Below, piece by piece: positions 10,457 to 22,549 of a DNA stretch of 64,000 nucleotides. The stretch is from Irpex lacteus. Taxonomy: Eukaryota; Basidiomycota; Agaricomycetes; Polyporales; Irpicaceae. The notes below the pieces were generated by a model. It did not search any database. It was not told the DNA's origin and worked only from the letters and a program-made list of their open reading frames with translations. Each line of letters starts with the position of its first letter. The first letter of the stretch is position 1. The DNA is taken from the NCBI GenBank assembly GCA_001986395.2, contig MQVO02000011.1, positions 124,001 through 188,000 on the forward strand, read 5' to 3'. Position numbers and translations under genes: made by a program.

Positions 10457-11260
10457 TTATTCTTCTACGTTCAGGTCTCGGCGGCCGAACCGCTCGCGTC
10501 CCCATCTCCTGGCTTCCTCAAGGAATCCATTCCATCTATCCCTTCGTGATTGGACGTAGTCGCCCTTGTCTAGGGAGACTAGGTGGTATTCTTCGTCGGC
10601 TATGGTCGCGTCCTCTAGCGTAGCTTTTACCAGCCACATCGTGACCCCTCGGGTCACGATTCCGGCTAGTCGCATTCGGGGCGACGGGCAGCTGCCGTTC
10701 GGGAGACGTATCCGAATGATTTCGTTGTGTTTGAGTGGCTTCTGGAGCGGCTGGACTTTCCACGTCATTCGTCTTGTGGTCGCAGACATATCGATGTCAT
10801 AGTAGCCATCGATGATTCTCGCGGGTTTGTGGTCTGGGAGTGATTCAGCTGAGAAGTAAGATTTCTGGTCTACGTCCCTACCGGGTCGTGAATAATCACC
10901 TTGGCTCTGCCCCAGTATCAGGTCGCTCGACCTCGGGCTGGCGGGGGGCGGTTTTCGAGTTTGGAGGTAGTCGGGGCTATCTCTGTCTCGGTGGGAGGTC
11001 GAGGATCGGGGGTGGGGGGTGGTTGAGTCGAAGGAGGACGCTGATGACAGTGCTGAGGCTGGGACCCTCGCGTCGAGGCGCAGGAATTCTGGGGTCGGTG
11101 CTGGGGTTGGGGGTGGTGATCTCCGGGTAGTGAAGTTGGCAGCTCTTTGCCAGACTTCTTGGTTATCGTCGGACACTGTGCCGTCCGCGGTGCTTGTTGG
11201 TAGGGAGTGGGCTGGGGAGGTGAGAGTCGCACGGGCCTGCTCTACGACTTCCTCACTCAT
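10457..11260 (-). CDS. Uncharacterised 267-aa protein, probably of retroelement origin
   Basis: An intact ORF runs from the ATG at 11260 to a stop at 10457. The first 130 residues are Ser/Pro/Thr-rich and probably disordered. The C-terminal half (from about SYFSAES) is a compact block with RMTWKVQPLQKPLKHNEIIR and ends RDRWNGFLEEARRWGRERF. No catalytic motif is seen. The gene lies upstream of, and on the same strand as, the gag-like gene, with the same high GC. It is probably part of the same element. I do not recognise the family. Confidence 0.55.
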   Translation of the reverse strand: MSEEVVEQARATLTSPAHSLPTSTADGTVSDDNQEVWQRAANFTTRRSPPPTPAPTPEFLRLDARVPASALSSASSFDSTTPHPRSSTSHRDRDSPDYLQTRKPPPASPRSSDLILGQSQGDYSRPGRDVDQKSYFSAESLPDHKPARIIDGYYDIDMSATTRRMTWKVQPLQKPLKHNEIIRIRLPNGSCPSPRMRLAGIVTRGVTMWLVKATLEDATIADEEYHLVSLDKGDYVQSRRDRWNGFLEEARRWGRERFGRRDLNVEE

Positions 11261-12576
11261 GGTCGGTTGTCTGTTTTCGTTAGTTTTAGGCCACAACGGT
11301 CGCAGGTTTTTATCATGGTTGCACGCGTCTAGCCGTCCCTGTACTGAGGTCGGACACCACTTCGTGAATGTGTAAACGTAATGGACCCTTTGTCGTGCCA
11401 GATGTTTGGCCCTTTACGAGTTTCCTGAGAATGTGGTCGATTACAGAGTAGGGCTCGTCGCGACTATACATGTGTCTAGCATGAGGTAGCTTAGGTCTCT
11501 GTCGTCGCTTTCATACCTCCGCTCACACCTATCTTCCCGTGATTCGCCCTCACTGAGGGACTTGCGTTCGAAAGGGTTTAATTCGGGCCTGCGGGCTCTG
11601 TTCGGTGTTTTCTCAGCATCTCTGAGTCAGACCGCTCGGCGCGGCTATTAGCGCCAGGTGCTTGTGTTTACCGGGATCATTGTTTCCCGGTAGTTACCGG
11701 CTTCCTGCTGTGGGCGCTTCCAGGAACCTCGTCGTCGTCGAGTGGAGAGGTGTGCTCGCTGTCGGGACTCGCTGTTTACGCCCTCGGCTATGCTGTGCCC
11801 CTCGACTTACGAATTCTATGTGTTTGGTAGTGGTCTGTCTCTCGCACGAGGTCTGGAGGGGGCTGTACCCTGTGAGGGCCATTTCCTGAACCATTGTAGC
11901 ACTGCGACCGTCGCTGCCAGGCAGCTCCGTGCACGTCGTGCCCACCATTGAGTACGCTAGGTACTTCCTCCCAACCTGGGTGGTTGGGCGTAGATGTGTC
12001 AGACAGAGTCTGTTCTACTTTCTCGAGAGTCATAGACTACTCGTTCTCGTTTTTGTATTTCGAGATGGTGGTGGTTTCCTCAAGCGCCCCAAGATAAAAC
12101 GCTTCGCCACTGCTCGGTAGTATGTAGGGACAGCTGCGCCACAGCCGCACTAAAGACAGTCGACGTCAGCCTTGAAGCTTGAAGCTTGAAACCCCGAGAC
12201 GATGGTATGACAACGCACGTTCTTTGTCCCACTGAGTCTATCATTATCGGTGATATGTCGCAAATTTGGAAAGCTCCTCGGGAGACGCTTGTCTCGGGCA
12301 ACCATCTGCCGGCTCTCCGGATTACATCAGGAGGGCACGTGAGACTGGGATCGAATCTCCTTCGCTCTCCAGAGATAAAGGTAATTATCTAGACGCTTGG
12401 CCGGCCTCCGTATGCCCCCCGAGGGAAGATCTGCATCCCGATGCCTCGTGATTGCATCGTGCAGCCCATGATGCATGATCTGTCGCCCACTCACGTTCAA
12501 AACCCGCTTTCACCTCTGCTGTCGCGCGTCCCCCCTTTTTCCTTTCCCTCTCATCTCAAATACCGTGACTTCTGCC
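11261..12576. other. Transition from GC-rich element DNA to host-like composition
   Basis: No gene is supported here. A short tandem repeat of TTGAAGC (three units, about 12173-12193) sits near the change in base composition at about 12.1 kb and may mark an element border. Confidence 0.4.
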
Positions 12577-15500
12577 ATGTCCTCTGAAGAGTTCGAGTCG
12601 TCACGCTACAAGTCGGGCAAACGCAAGAAATGCGATCACTGCAACGAATATTTTGACAATCGAGGTTTAGCATCGCACACTCTGCGATGCAAGCAGAAGG
12701 CTGACGATGGTAGGAAGTGGAAGGAGTTAGCAGCGCAACTGAAGGAGCAGGATCGGAGGAAGAAAGCTAAAGCACGACGAGGTACGACTTTCCCCTGACC
12801 ACAGCCCGCTTATGTTTCCTCATGTAGTACCATAATGCATTATAGCTCGCCGAAGGTTATTGAATCATGAGAACGACCCGAGCTCACCCTCGCAACCAAT
12901 TCAAGCTGATCTCGGTAAGTAATCCTTGTGTATTTAAGGGCTAAGATGAACGACCGTCGTAGCTGCCCCTTCACGCGTTGGCATCGACCTCGCTCTCAAT
13001 CAACCCGAACATTCTGGTTCCGAAGGTAAGCACTGGTGATTACTTCTAAAGCCTACCCTAATACAAATCTTTTATCTTCGAAAAAAGACTGTCTGGTCGA
13101 GCGAGAACAACCCGAAGCAGGTATACACCAGGCGCCCACGGCCCCTCCCTCGTCCCCTTCCGTCCCCTCCATTCCCTCTGCGCCTTCAATCCCCTCTGGA
13201 TCCTCCTTCCCCTCCCCTCCCTCGCTCCCTTCCGTCCCATCCATTCCCTCCGCTCCTTCCATCCCCTCTGGATCCTCCGTTCCCTCTGCCCCCTCCCTAC
13301 CTTCCGGCTCTGTCCGCACTGTCCCTCCCACTTCCCCTGTGCCTCGGACCCCCCAGTCTGATAGCCACGATGCTTCTTCCCAGCCTAACCGCCACCGACG
13401 ACCGCAAGTCGATGATTTTAAGCTCGAGTACCATCCTGGCGCGAAGAAAGAGACCACAATCTATCCATTTGAGCAGTTTAGTCAGACCCGACCGAAGACG
13501 GACTTTGAAGCCACGATGGACGAACCGTGGCACCCCTTTGAGACCCGCGGGGATTTTGAGCTCGCAGAGATTGTTCACCAGTCTCGCATGAGCCACGGGG
13601 TAACCCAGCGGCTGCTTAAGCTTATCCACGAGATTCGGCGGGGCGAAGCCGATCTAACCTTCTCGACTGAGTCGGATCTGCGCAAAGCCTGGGACAATGC
13701 CTCTGTTAGATACCCTACGGTATGTGTGTGATTCTGCCTGTGGTAACACTTTTGTTAAATTATTCAATATTGTGATCGTGCATGTAAAAGTTCTCCGTCT
13801 CTAAATTCTCAACAATGTACAAGGGCGTTAATCAAGAATTCGAGTTTCACCACCGCTCATTGTGGGATTGGATCGTCAAACAAGTCGAAGACCCTAAGCT
13901 CACGCCGCATTTCCATTGGGATGCACAACGGCTATTCAAGTACAACGGGTCAAAGTGGGTGAGAATCCTCGAAGAACCGTGGGCGGCAGATATGTTCTGG
14001 GAGGTGCAGGTGAGTGACAGCTTAACGTGGATTGCACTAAACTCAATCTGTGTGGCATTACCAGTCTCACATCCGCATAACGTGCCCCGACGGGAAACCG
14101 GTCGGTATAATCATATGGGCTGACAAGAACAAACTGTCCACCTTCGGCAGTCAGAAGGGTCACCCCATAGTGGCTCGTCTCTCGAATCTGGATGAGGAGA
14201 TTCGGAACGGCATGGGCGTAGGCGGGGGACGTATTGTGGGGCTGGTGCCGGTGGTACGTTCTAGTGGTCTATGTATCTCTCACAGCACTTACTCGTCGTT
14301 GATAGATTGATGATGATCCAGCTGAGAAGAAGAAGAAAAACTACATAGATTGGAAGAATGCTGTCTATCACGAGGCGTTTCGGGTGTTGCTAGAGGACGT
14401 GGCCACATATTCACGCACTGGATATCGACTCAGATGCGGTGACCACATCGTTCGAACCATCTTTCCCTTTGTTCACATCATTAGTGCAGATTACGAGGAA
14501 CAGTGAGTGCCGTGGTTTAAAAAAAATTCAAATGAGACCCATCCTTTCACAGGTGCTCACTCGCATTAATTCGCGGGTTGCGAGGTAACTCGCCCTGCCC
14601 TATATGTCTTGTCCCTAAAGGGCACCTGTCGGAGCTTGCACAGAGGTATCCGGAGCGTCGGGAAGAGGATGTAGAAGAAAAAGTGGAGAAGGTTGAAACA
14701 AAGAAGGCAAAGGAAGCCGCTCTGAAGCCGCTTGGATTGCGAGCGGTGAAGGTATGTGAGTTTGCTAATACGTTACAATCATTTACTTATGATCGTCTGC
14801 CATGGTAGAATGCCTTCTGGGCCGTTCTGCGTACAAATATCTACCTGGCGTTGTCATTCGACCGCCTTCACGCCTACTTGCTTGGACTCTTCCTCCACCT
14901 GCTGCGTGCGTTGAAGGCCATCATTGCTGAACTCGACCGCAAGGCACAAAGCTTCGTCGATGATAGGTAAGTATTCACTGTTTTCCTTCCGTCCCTTCGA
15001 TTACTTACTCTAACGCCTATCTTCGCTGGTACATGCGACATTAGTCTCAATGCGGTACCATCATGGCCGGGCCTCACTCGTTTTACCTCGCTTACAAATA
15101 TGGATTTCAACGACGGAAAAAAATGGGCTGATCTCTCAAAGGTTTATACTATATTTCTCAGCTATGCTATTGATATTCACTAGATTTCTGTATTAGGTGC
15201 TTATACAATGTTGCTTCAATGTCATCCCAACCGAATCGAGCGGCTACGCACTACTCAAAGCACTCCGTAAGTACATAGAGTGTGACATGTATGTCTCACT
15301 CTCTGTGCAGACCGACGAGACCCTGCGTGACTACGACCGAACTATTCAGCAGTTCGGAAAGCGATTACAGGTATGGCGGTGACATATCTTAATAATCTTA
15401 TACTATTAATTTCAATTCGTCGTTGCTCTATGTTGTTGTAGGACTATCAACTGGCCTCTGATGCGGACGAAAACGACGAGTCTGGGAAGGACTGGGATGG

Positions 15501-16567
15501 AATCATTAAGGTTCATTCGCATCTACATGCGTCACGGGATGTTCGCCTCAAAGGCGCTATGATAAACATGGACACGAAGACAATGGAGAGACTACACGGC
15601 CCACTTCGCAAGGCTTACCAAAGTCAGACGAACTTCAGGCAAGTCGAAGGGCAGGTAGGTGATACTGTCACTTTGCATTGGCGGACCATCGCTGACATGT
15701 CCAGCAGCTTGCGCGTCTTGATGACATGTCGATGATTGCTTGCGACATTCGTGGGATGATAGATGCTGTCGATGAGTACAAGGAAGAACAACGCAAGAGG
15801 ACCGAGGAGATGAAGAAAGAATCCAAACGCACTGTACGGTTCAATCACATCCACTTAGGTGCGGCCCAAAAGCCAATCAAGATATCGACGCTTGCGGAAA
15901 TGCACAGCACAGAGGAAGCATTTCTCGACTTCAGGAAGAACTTACGAAGTTGCATTCGGGATCTTGTGCGTCGCGATCGACTGGACGAGCGATTGGAAGT
16001 GCCCCGGCAGGGAGAAGGAGCGATTGATGTACACGCTAACGAGGAGGTAAGTGTGGAGCATAGACGGGGATTATTTACTATGTATTCATAGTTTTATGCT
16101 TTCAGATCACCGAATATCGATATTTGCAGGTCAATTATGAGTCCAAGGTGACCTGGCGTGAAGAACGAGACCTCTTGCGGTGTACACCAATGTTCCATGG
16201 CGCGCCTCGGCATGACTCTGTTTTAATGGACTGGGACGGCGGTCACAGGTTCTTCAAACTAGTGTTCACATTTACCTACAAATTCCGTGGAGTACTCTCC
16301 GCGTTGGCGTTAGTCATACCGCTCGATTTTCCGATAGGCCCAAGACGTCCAGCAGGCGACCGTGATCTGGGTTTATGCAGATTGTTGGAACGTCCACCAA
16401 GCGAGTCCAAGATCGTGCCTTTGCGGGCACTTCGAAGGGGCGCCCTCCTCATACCTGATTCAAAGCGAGTTCGGAATCATCTCGTTGTAGACACATTGGA
16501 CGAAGACATGTTCCTTCGGTGTGTGGATTTGTTTCCTGATCGCGATATGGCCGCACAACAGGTTTGA
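12577..16567 (+). CDS. Plavaka-like (KDZ-related) DNA transposase, 14 exons, 1072 aa
   Basis: Exons read as join(12577..12781, 12846..12914, 12963..13025, 13088..13719, 13791..14009, 14065..14253, 14306..14502, 14553..14751, 14809..14966, 15045..15141, 15197..15370, 15442..15654, 15705..16046, 16106..16567). All introns are GT-AG and all phases fit, giving 1072 residues. The N-terminus has a C19-x2-C22-x11-H34-x3-C38 finger. A Pro/Ser low-complexity linker follows, and then the family core. The core contains PWHPFETRGDFELAEIV, LWDWIVKQ, WADKNKLSTFGSQKGHP, CGDHIVRTIFPF, ISADYEEQC, a CPICLVP knuckle and MERLHGPLRKAY. These match my memory of the Plavaka transposase family of basidiomycetes. No internal stop was found, so the gene may be active or domesticated. 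Terminal repeats were not found. Confidence 0.85.
13156..13310 (+). repeat. Pyrimidine-rich tandem repeat inside the transposase gene
   Basis: Two near-identical units of about 72 bases encode repeated SVPSIPSAPSIPSGSS-like blocks. They form a flexible Pro/Ser linker between the N-terminal finger and the catalytic core, and this repeat length probably varies between copies. Confidence 0.8.
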
Positions 16568-17631
16568 GACCAGTGTACTTCAAATTACGAGTTATATATC
16601 AATTTTGCTTGTGCCTCACTAGTTACATTTTCTATATAAATGACGTTTTATGAAGTACTCACATATTCAATGTTCGACGTTCGACATCAGCAATATAGCA
16701 GGCGTATTGGGTTACAAGTTAGACTTTCGATCGTATTGGAATTAGAGTTAAGACTTACAATGTCTTGGGCTATAGTATTAGGAGAGTGGATTTGGTAGTG
16801 CAATCGTAGTCGTGGTAAGTGTACATAGCATCGTAAACATGTCCGAGTCAAGTGTTGATAGTGTAGTAGTTGACGCACACGCGCGCTCGCAAGTTCAAGC
16901 TTATGGCCAGGTATTTTCCCACGCCAAAAGCGAATACTTGCATTTGGTTCCACTGTGTGTGTTTCAATGTATTGTAGTAATTTATGACCTATATATTAGT
17001 CCTGACATACACATATTATTTCTGATGCTGATCCGTGAGTGATACCTGTGCAAACTGGTAGCTGAGGCCACCTTCCAGTAAGGCGCCGAAATCTCGAAGA
17101 CGGAGAGTAAGTAATTTACATTCAGAAAGCTATCGTGTAACTATGATGATCAGCATATTTGTTTACATAGAATCCACGAAACGAGTCAAGAGAGTCGATG
17201 TATACGTGCGCGAGCGAGTCGGCATCTAATACTAAAATCATCGGCGTCCGATATGGATCTTTGATCAATGTGTGGCGTTTTCACCTTCACTTACAACGAC
17301 GATGACCTAGATATGCTCTCATCTCTATACTGAAACAGTCACTATGTGGGAGAGTGCCCATGGTAAGCACTTTACAGCAGCTTAAATCAGACCGTTGATG
17401 AATTGTACTCCACGCATCGGACGCACTTTCAAATGCCACTATTTGCTCGCTGGCAGCTCGATCAATGCCTCGGCTCTCCACCAGGCTCTGCGTAATGGTT
17501 GTGCCATACTAAGCAGAACACATAGACGATAGGAGGCGTATTCAGCTGTGGAGAACTCTGCCAAGGCTGAGCAGGTATGTTTTTCTCTTGTATTGCTTGA
17601 AAAAAGTAGAGTGTTGATAGCGTTGCGATAG
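16568..17631. other. Spacer downstream of the transposase
   Basis: No gene is supported. The stretch is AT-richer than the transposase exons and may hold the 3' end of the element, but I found no clear inverted repeat. Confidence 0.4.
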
Positions 17632-18428
17632 TACAAGGTCCCTGCCACAGGCATACCGACCATTCACTTCAAAGCGGACGTCGCACAAAAGCTAGACGAG
17701 GCTGTTACTTAATGGCAGGCGAGCATGTTGAGATACGTGCAACGCGCTCACGAGTTAGCCGAATCTGCATTAGCTACCGCTACAGTAAGTTTTCCCTCAT
17801 CAACCTCATCTTATTTTGCATAAGACAACTCACAACCTGTCGTTTAGCATAGTATTACCTACATAGAGCGATATCCTATACTACGAACAACATCCAGCAC
17901 TTTCACTCCTACCATAAACGGTCAAGATATTTACAACTCTAATGGCCAATGCAGGCGCAGCCGTTAAAACTGCCAAATTAGGCAATCAACGCTGCATTCT
18001 CCGCCGCCGCTTCTCACGTCAAAATGGCCAAACGGACTGCTCAGCTGTACCGTGAGAGATTTGTCTACACCCTCCGTCTCTCTCACTCAACCTTCTGCTT
18101 CAGCGCTTCGTGACAAGACTACTTCAATGATGCATCAACAATGGTCTCGCCCTTGGGAGACCGACTCAGATTCCCATTTCTATCTCCATGAACACCCTCA
18201 GGCCCTTCGTATTCCCTACGCATTTACACTGCGACGGAGCGGAACTACTACACGCGAACACTCACCTTCACGCTGTAAGAAGGTAAAAACTTGTTAAACA
18301 ACGACCTCAGTCCAGATGACAGCAAGCAACTTGAACGGCCAGCCGCTCTCGACGTTACGCTAGATACCGGAATTGACACCGCACCTTTCGAGTTCAAACC
18401 GTATCAACTTGCGTCGCTTGTGGACTAG
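17632..18428 (+). pseudogene. Decayed protein-coding remnant, family unknown
   Basis: Several protein-like pieces lie on the plus strand in different frames. One reads IPTIHFKADVAQKLDEAVT, then TAA (17710), then WQASMLRYVQRAHELAESAL up to a plausible GT donor at 17785. A second, at about 17983-18112, includes KMAKRTAQLYRERFVYTL. A third, at about 18303-18428, ends FEFKPYQLASLVD. In-frame stops and frame changes mark it as dead. It may be a partner gene of the neighbouring transposon, but I recognise no family. Confidence 0.35.
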
Positions 18429-19309
18429 GCGACGCGGACTGTCAAGCCGTCTACGCAACCACCGTGGAAGACCGTCACCGCATGTTTTGTGGGAACGTGC
18501 TTCCGACTAGAGGAACCCACTGCGAATTTGTACACGTTCGCGCATGCACTTCACATGCTCTCAAGTACAATACTTCGCTGGACACCTATCTCTTATCCTT
18601 GTCACGTCAGCAGTAGGTCACTACTAGGATTCTCTTACCATAGTAGTCAACTGACCACTGCCCTGCCATCATAGAATATAATATTATACCCCGTTCCTCT
18701 GACTAACGTTGTTCTATAACAAACAGAAGATGTCTATTACATAACTTAAAAAAACGTGGGTACTGTGTGCACTACCGCTTTGCATCTAACATTGTCCTTT
18801 GGCAGTGCTGAGCTCCACCTGCCAGCGGTCATCATGTATGGTAATGTATTATGAGGTTCTGAGTCTTCTGACCGACCTGCAAAACGTTTGAGGTGCACTC
18901 GTGGGGTGGGGCCTCTAATATCCGTGATATTCTTTTAACGAAATACGAAGCAGCTACGCCAAGGTGCGACACCTACTTCCCTCATATTTCAATTACTGAA
19001 AACGTTGCTGACACATTTATGCCTCGCAGGAAACACAGCCCAAGCAACCATGGAGTGAAGTCGCACTTTCCGATGGTCGCTTCCTGCTGCAAGGCCGGTG
19101 GGTCTATTCAAAATACTTAATCATTTTACTACTCGGTCGGAGTGGAGACAGGTTTCTAATATTTTGCATTACGAATTGAGACGGGTAAGTCGGCACAGTG
19201 ATCATGCGGTACATGTTAATTGTTAATGACGGGCTCTACAATCAGCCTCTCGCCACTGACGTCTTGAATGACTTATGTGACATAGCCTCTGCACAGACGG
19301 CTACTAGGA
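18429..19309. other. Spacer, no gene seen
   Basis: Only short unrelated ORFs are present. The right end is presumably the promoter of the gene starting at 19378. Confidence 0.4.
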
Positions 19310-19315
19310 TATAAG
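19310..19315 (+). promoter_or_regulatory. Probable TATA box
   Basis: TATAAG lies 68 b upstream of the ATG at 19378, at the usual core-promoter distance. Confidence 0.5.
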
Positions 19316-19377
19316 AGCCCACCAGTCGCCATCTTCATACCCCTCAGGCTACTCCCATCTTCGTCTCCAACCTCAAG

Positions 19378-21271
19378 ATGCCTCTCTTCGACGTCGACAC
19401 TGATGATATTCAAGTTACTCTGGAAGATGATTCAAGCAGCGACGAAACAGGAAGTGACGACGAAGATCATCTGGCTAACCAGATGCGTGCGCTGAACATT
19501 GACGACAAACTTCCTCGTCCGATTGTGCTCCCCTCTGAGCGGGCTGAAAGCGCTGACTTTCGACACGTACGTATTCAATGTTCATTTGCTATACCAAGTC
19601 ACTTACATTAGTACTCTGTCGTCTACATAGGTATGTGGGAAGCTACAGCTACAGAACGCAGACTTCCGCCGTCGTATTCAAACTCTCTTGATCGAGGTTG
19701 CTCGATACAAGCAGAAGATCGCTGCTGCTAAGTCTAAGACCAAAACGGCGAGTCAGGGAATCCCCGAGCAGTATGAACGCCATACCAAGGGTATTATGCT
19801 TATTTCAAGAAAGGCCGCGTTTTACCTGCACCCTTGGCCGGAGGAGCGGTGGTTCCAGGTGGCTCGGCGGCCGGACGTCGATCCCAATAACGTTGCTGTG
19901 CGTTACCGTACTAAGAAGTCTGAAGAGCTTGCTATCATCGCAGAGCTCTTCGACTACATCCTAGCGAATCCCATCTCAATCTGTCTCACCGATTTTATCG
20001 GAAGCGCTCCTTGGTTTGCGAGTGCGGTAAGCGGTATTTCAGTTTTCATGGATAATGAGTCGTTAACAGTGATCCTAGTTCTGTAAAGCAGCTAAAGACC
20101 AAAAGTGTAAGGTGTTGGGTCCAGCTCTACAGGCGTTACCGCTTGTAGTTGCATTGCCCGGAAACGCCGCTTACACGCTTTTGCAATCTGCGGCTGCTCG
20201 TCGAACGGATCCGCGCATGCAGGAGCTTCGGGGACGTTCATTTGATAAGTTCCCTCTGATTTACCATCGTATTGATCCCGCAAACCCGACCAAGAAGGAC
20301 TCAAAATATCTTTTCTGGGTTCCCGAGATCGGCTATGTACGTTCATTTGTTATAGAGCTCTATAAGCCCTTAAATTTTAATTCTTGGAATCACATCTAGT
20401 ATTTCCGGGCAGCTCTCTATGGTCCCTCGTCGCTACCTCACGAGCGGCCTCGCTCGTCCACTAATGGCGTGAAGTGGAAGGCCGATGTGGAAGGAGTAAC
20501 TCCGGCCAGCTTGGCCTTCATGTTCACTGTTGTACGTCGCTATCTGTCACGTCTCATATATTACTGCTCACAGTCAGTTCAAAAGCTTCGATTTCACGTG
20601 TCGGGCGAGAAAGATTTCGCTCCGGACGGCCCCAGCACTTCTCGAGGCGATACTAACTCTGACCCACAAGACGACGCCGTTGACTGGTTAGAGGAGTATT
20701 CTCGTCTTCGTCGCATGTTCCACGAGAGGTGGGACACTCCAGGCATGAAGCAGATTGCGGCGGCAGTCTATGCAGTCGCTTTCGAAGGCCAGAACCCCGC
20801 GACCATTCAACACGGTGATGGCGATGATCCAGAGAGGGCACAAGTTGAGCTTGAGAACGAACAAGCCCTTCTGACCTTCGGCTCCGTCATACCCTCTGAC
20901 AATCGTAAGTGTGCCTGCATGTTTATTACATCTACTAATCAGTGACACTCTCAGTGCAGCCTCCATCACTTCCGTCGTCATCCCGCTCTCGTCTCGCCAG
21001 TCCTGTCGCTCCTGTCGCTCCTGCTAATGCCACCAACTCGGATGCCGCCCCTCAAGCTGTAGATGACGACGACGAGCTTGTAGAGACTGTCGAAACGTCT
21101 CAGCACACTGTTATCGAAGAGACGGCTACTGCCGGTAGTGCGAACACGTCTGCGGCGACTTTGGGTGGGCGTAGAATTGCTGCAAACTCAAAGAAGTCGA
21201 AAGGGAAGGGGAGAGCAACAGAAGGGGCAACCGTTGCGCCTCGCAGGACCACTCGCAATACCTCTGCGTGA
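19378..21271 (+). CDS. DUF6698-like protein, 540 aa, six exons
   Basis: The model is join(19378..19566, 19631..20026, 20079..20336, 20400..20531, 20574..20904, 20955..21271). All introns are GT-AG and the phases are consistent, giving 540 residues. The N-terminus is strongly acidic (DDSSSDETGSDDED). The middle contains the blocks YYFRAALYGPSSL and VTPASLAFMF. In order and spacing these recall proteins annotated DUF6698, an abundant basidiomycete family of unknown function that I associate with mobile DNA. The C-terminus is Ser/Pro-rich and ends in a basic KKSKGKGRA stretch that could be a nuclear signal. The gene lies 2.8 kb downstream of the transposase on the same strand. Family assignment is moderate and the function is unknown. 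Confidence 0.7.
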
Positions 21272-22300
21272 TTGATGATTCTATGTTTTAGATACCACAA
21301 TTCACATATGTCTTTCCGTGAACCGATGTAATCTGAGGATGGGAGGGCGATGGGGCCCTCATGGGGCTGTTCAAGTTCAGAACCTTGAGGTAATCATCAT
21401 ATACCTGTCATTTCCCACTCACAAGAACCACAATTATGTGATACAACGTAAGTTATAAGCCCGTAGAACATATTCGACTGCCTTAAATAATGCAGACTCG
21501 TGGCATTTCAGTTGAAGTCCGCATGCACGCTGCCATTTCGTAGCGCCGGACTATTTCCCAAAAGGGCAGTTGTACAAGTACTGCTCCCGCACTCAGCTGA
21601 CAGTATACATCCATCCACGATCCACGGACGCTCGTAGAATAGTAGTACTTACCTATCTATAGCTTTACTGTCACTTCTATCACTTGTATAGATATATAAG
21701 AAGATCAGTGACAGGCTCCGAGTCTCAGATACTTGTCCACAGTTCGCGCTGTTTAGTGGATTATGCGCTGTTTCCGGCCGGTTCGTTGGGGGTCTGCGGC
21801 TATTGTCTATGCATTACGAAGTTCTGTCACTACTTTCCTTAACGAAGTTTCCCTGGGTCGACTTGTGAAGGAGCTATTTTGTATCTACCCTTTTAGGAAA
21901 TACCGCGCGCGTGGCTTGCACATTTTACGCATGGTCCGTGCGCACCTACCCCCCATTATATAATGGGGTACTTCTAGGCTACCTCCCCCCCACTCGCGTA
22001 GTACGCCATTACAGTAGAATGTAGTGTCCTCATTGTATAGAGTAACAATAAGTAGTAATAGTGATAATAACAAACGTGCAATATACGAATTAGATATCGA
22101 CTAGTAAAGTTGAACAGCGATCCACTTTCGAGCCCTGCCTATTATAATGATATATTGTAAGATGCACATAACATGGTGAGCTTAGGAGTAAGAAGTCTTG
22201 AAGTGTAAGCAACGCGAGTAAACGAAAAGATCTAATACTCCTAATAACAGACCAATAAAATTCGATAGCGCAGTGGCCACCTCGGGTTTTGGGCCTTGAT
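21272..22300. other. Intergenic spacer
   Basis: No gene is seen. The stretch holds the perfect AT-centred palindrome listed separately and AT-rich DNA around 22.0-22.25 kb. Confidence 0.5.
21951..21968. repeat. Perfect 18-bp palindrome
   Basis: The sequence CCCCATTATATAATGGGG equals its own reverse complement. It could form a hairpin or be a dyad protein site. Confidence 0.7.
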
Positions 22301-22323
22301 GGATCCAGATCTAACCATTCTTG

Positions 22324-22549
22324 ATCGAGACGCCCCCGGAGGCCTCCAGATGTAGGTGGCCTATCGAGATGCTCCCGGAGGCATGGGCCGACTCCGGCGA
22401 GCGGCAGACCTCTGCCTGCCTCCTGATGGGCGAATGGTAGGGCGCTAGGCCTCCTGATGCTGGATCAGTGGCTCCGGAGGCCATCAAGAGCAAATCTCCT
22501 CTGTCGCGTTGCCTCAACGAGGCGCCTCCGCCTCGGGAGCTCCCGAGGC
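22324..22549. repeat. GC-rich island with imperfect direct repeat and 20-bp palindrome
   Basis: Two 20-mers of the form ATCGAGAYGCYCCCGGAGGC lie at 22324-22343 and 22363-22382 and match at 18 of 20 positions. Further CTCCGGAGG cores follow. A perfect 20-bp palindrome, GCCTCGGGAGCTCCCGAGGC, lies at 22530-22549. The island stands out from AT-rich flanks and does not code. Confidence 0.65.

Noticed and set aside
12330..12365. A second tRNA T-loop-like stretch (GGATCGAATCTCC)
   Set aside because: No complete cloverleaf could be built around it.
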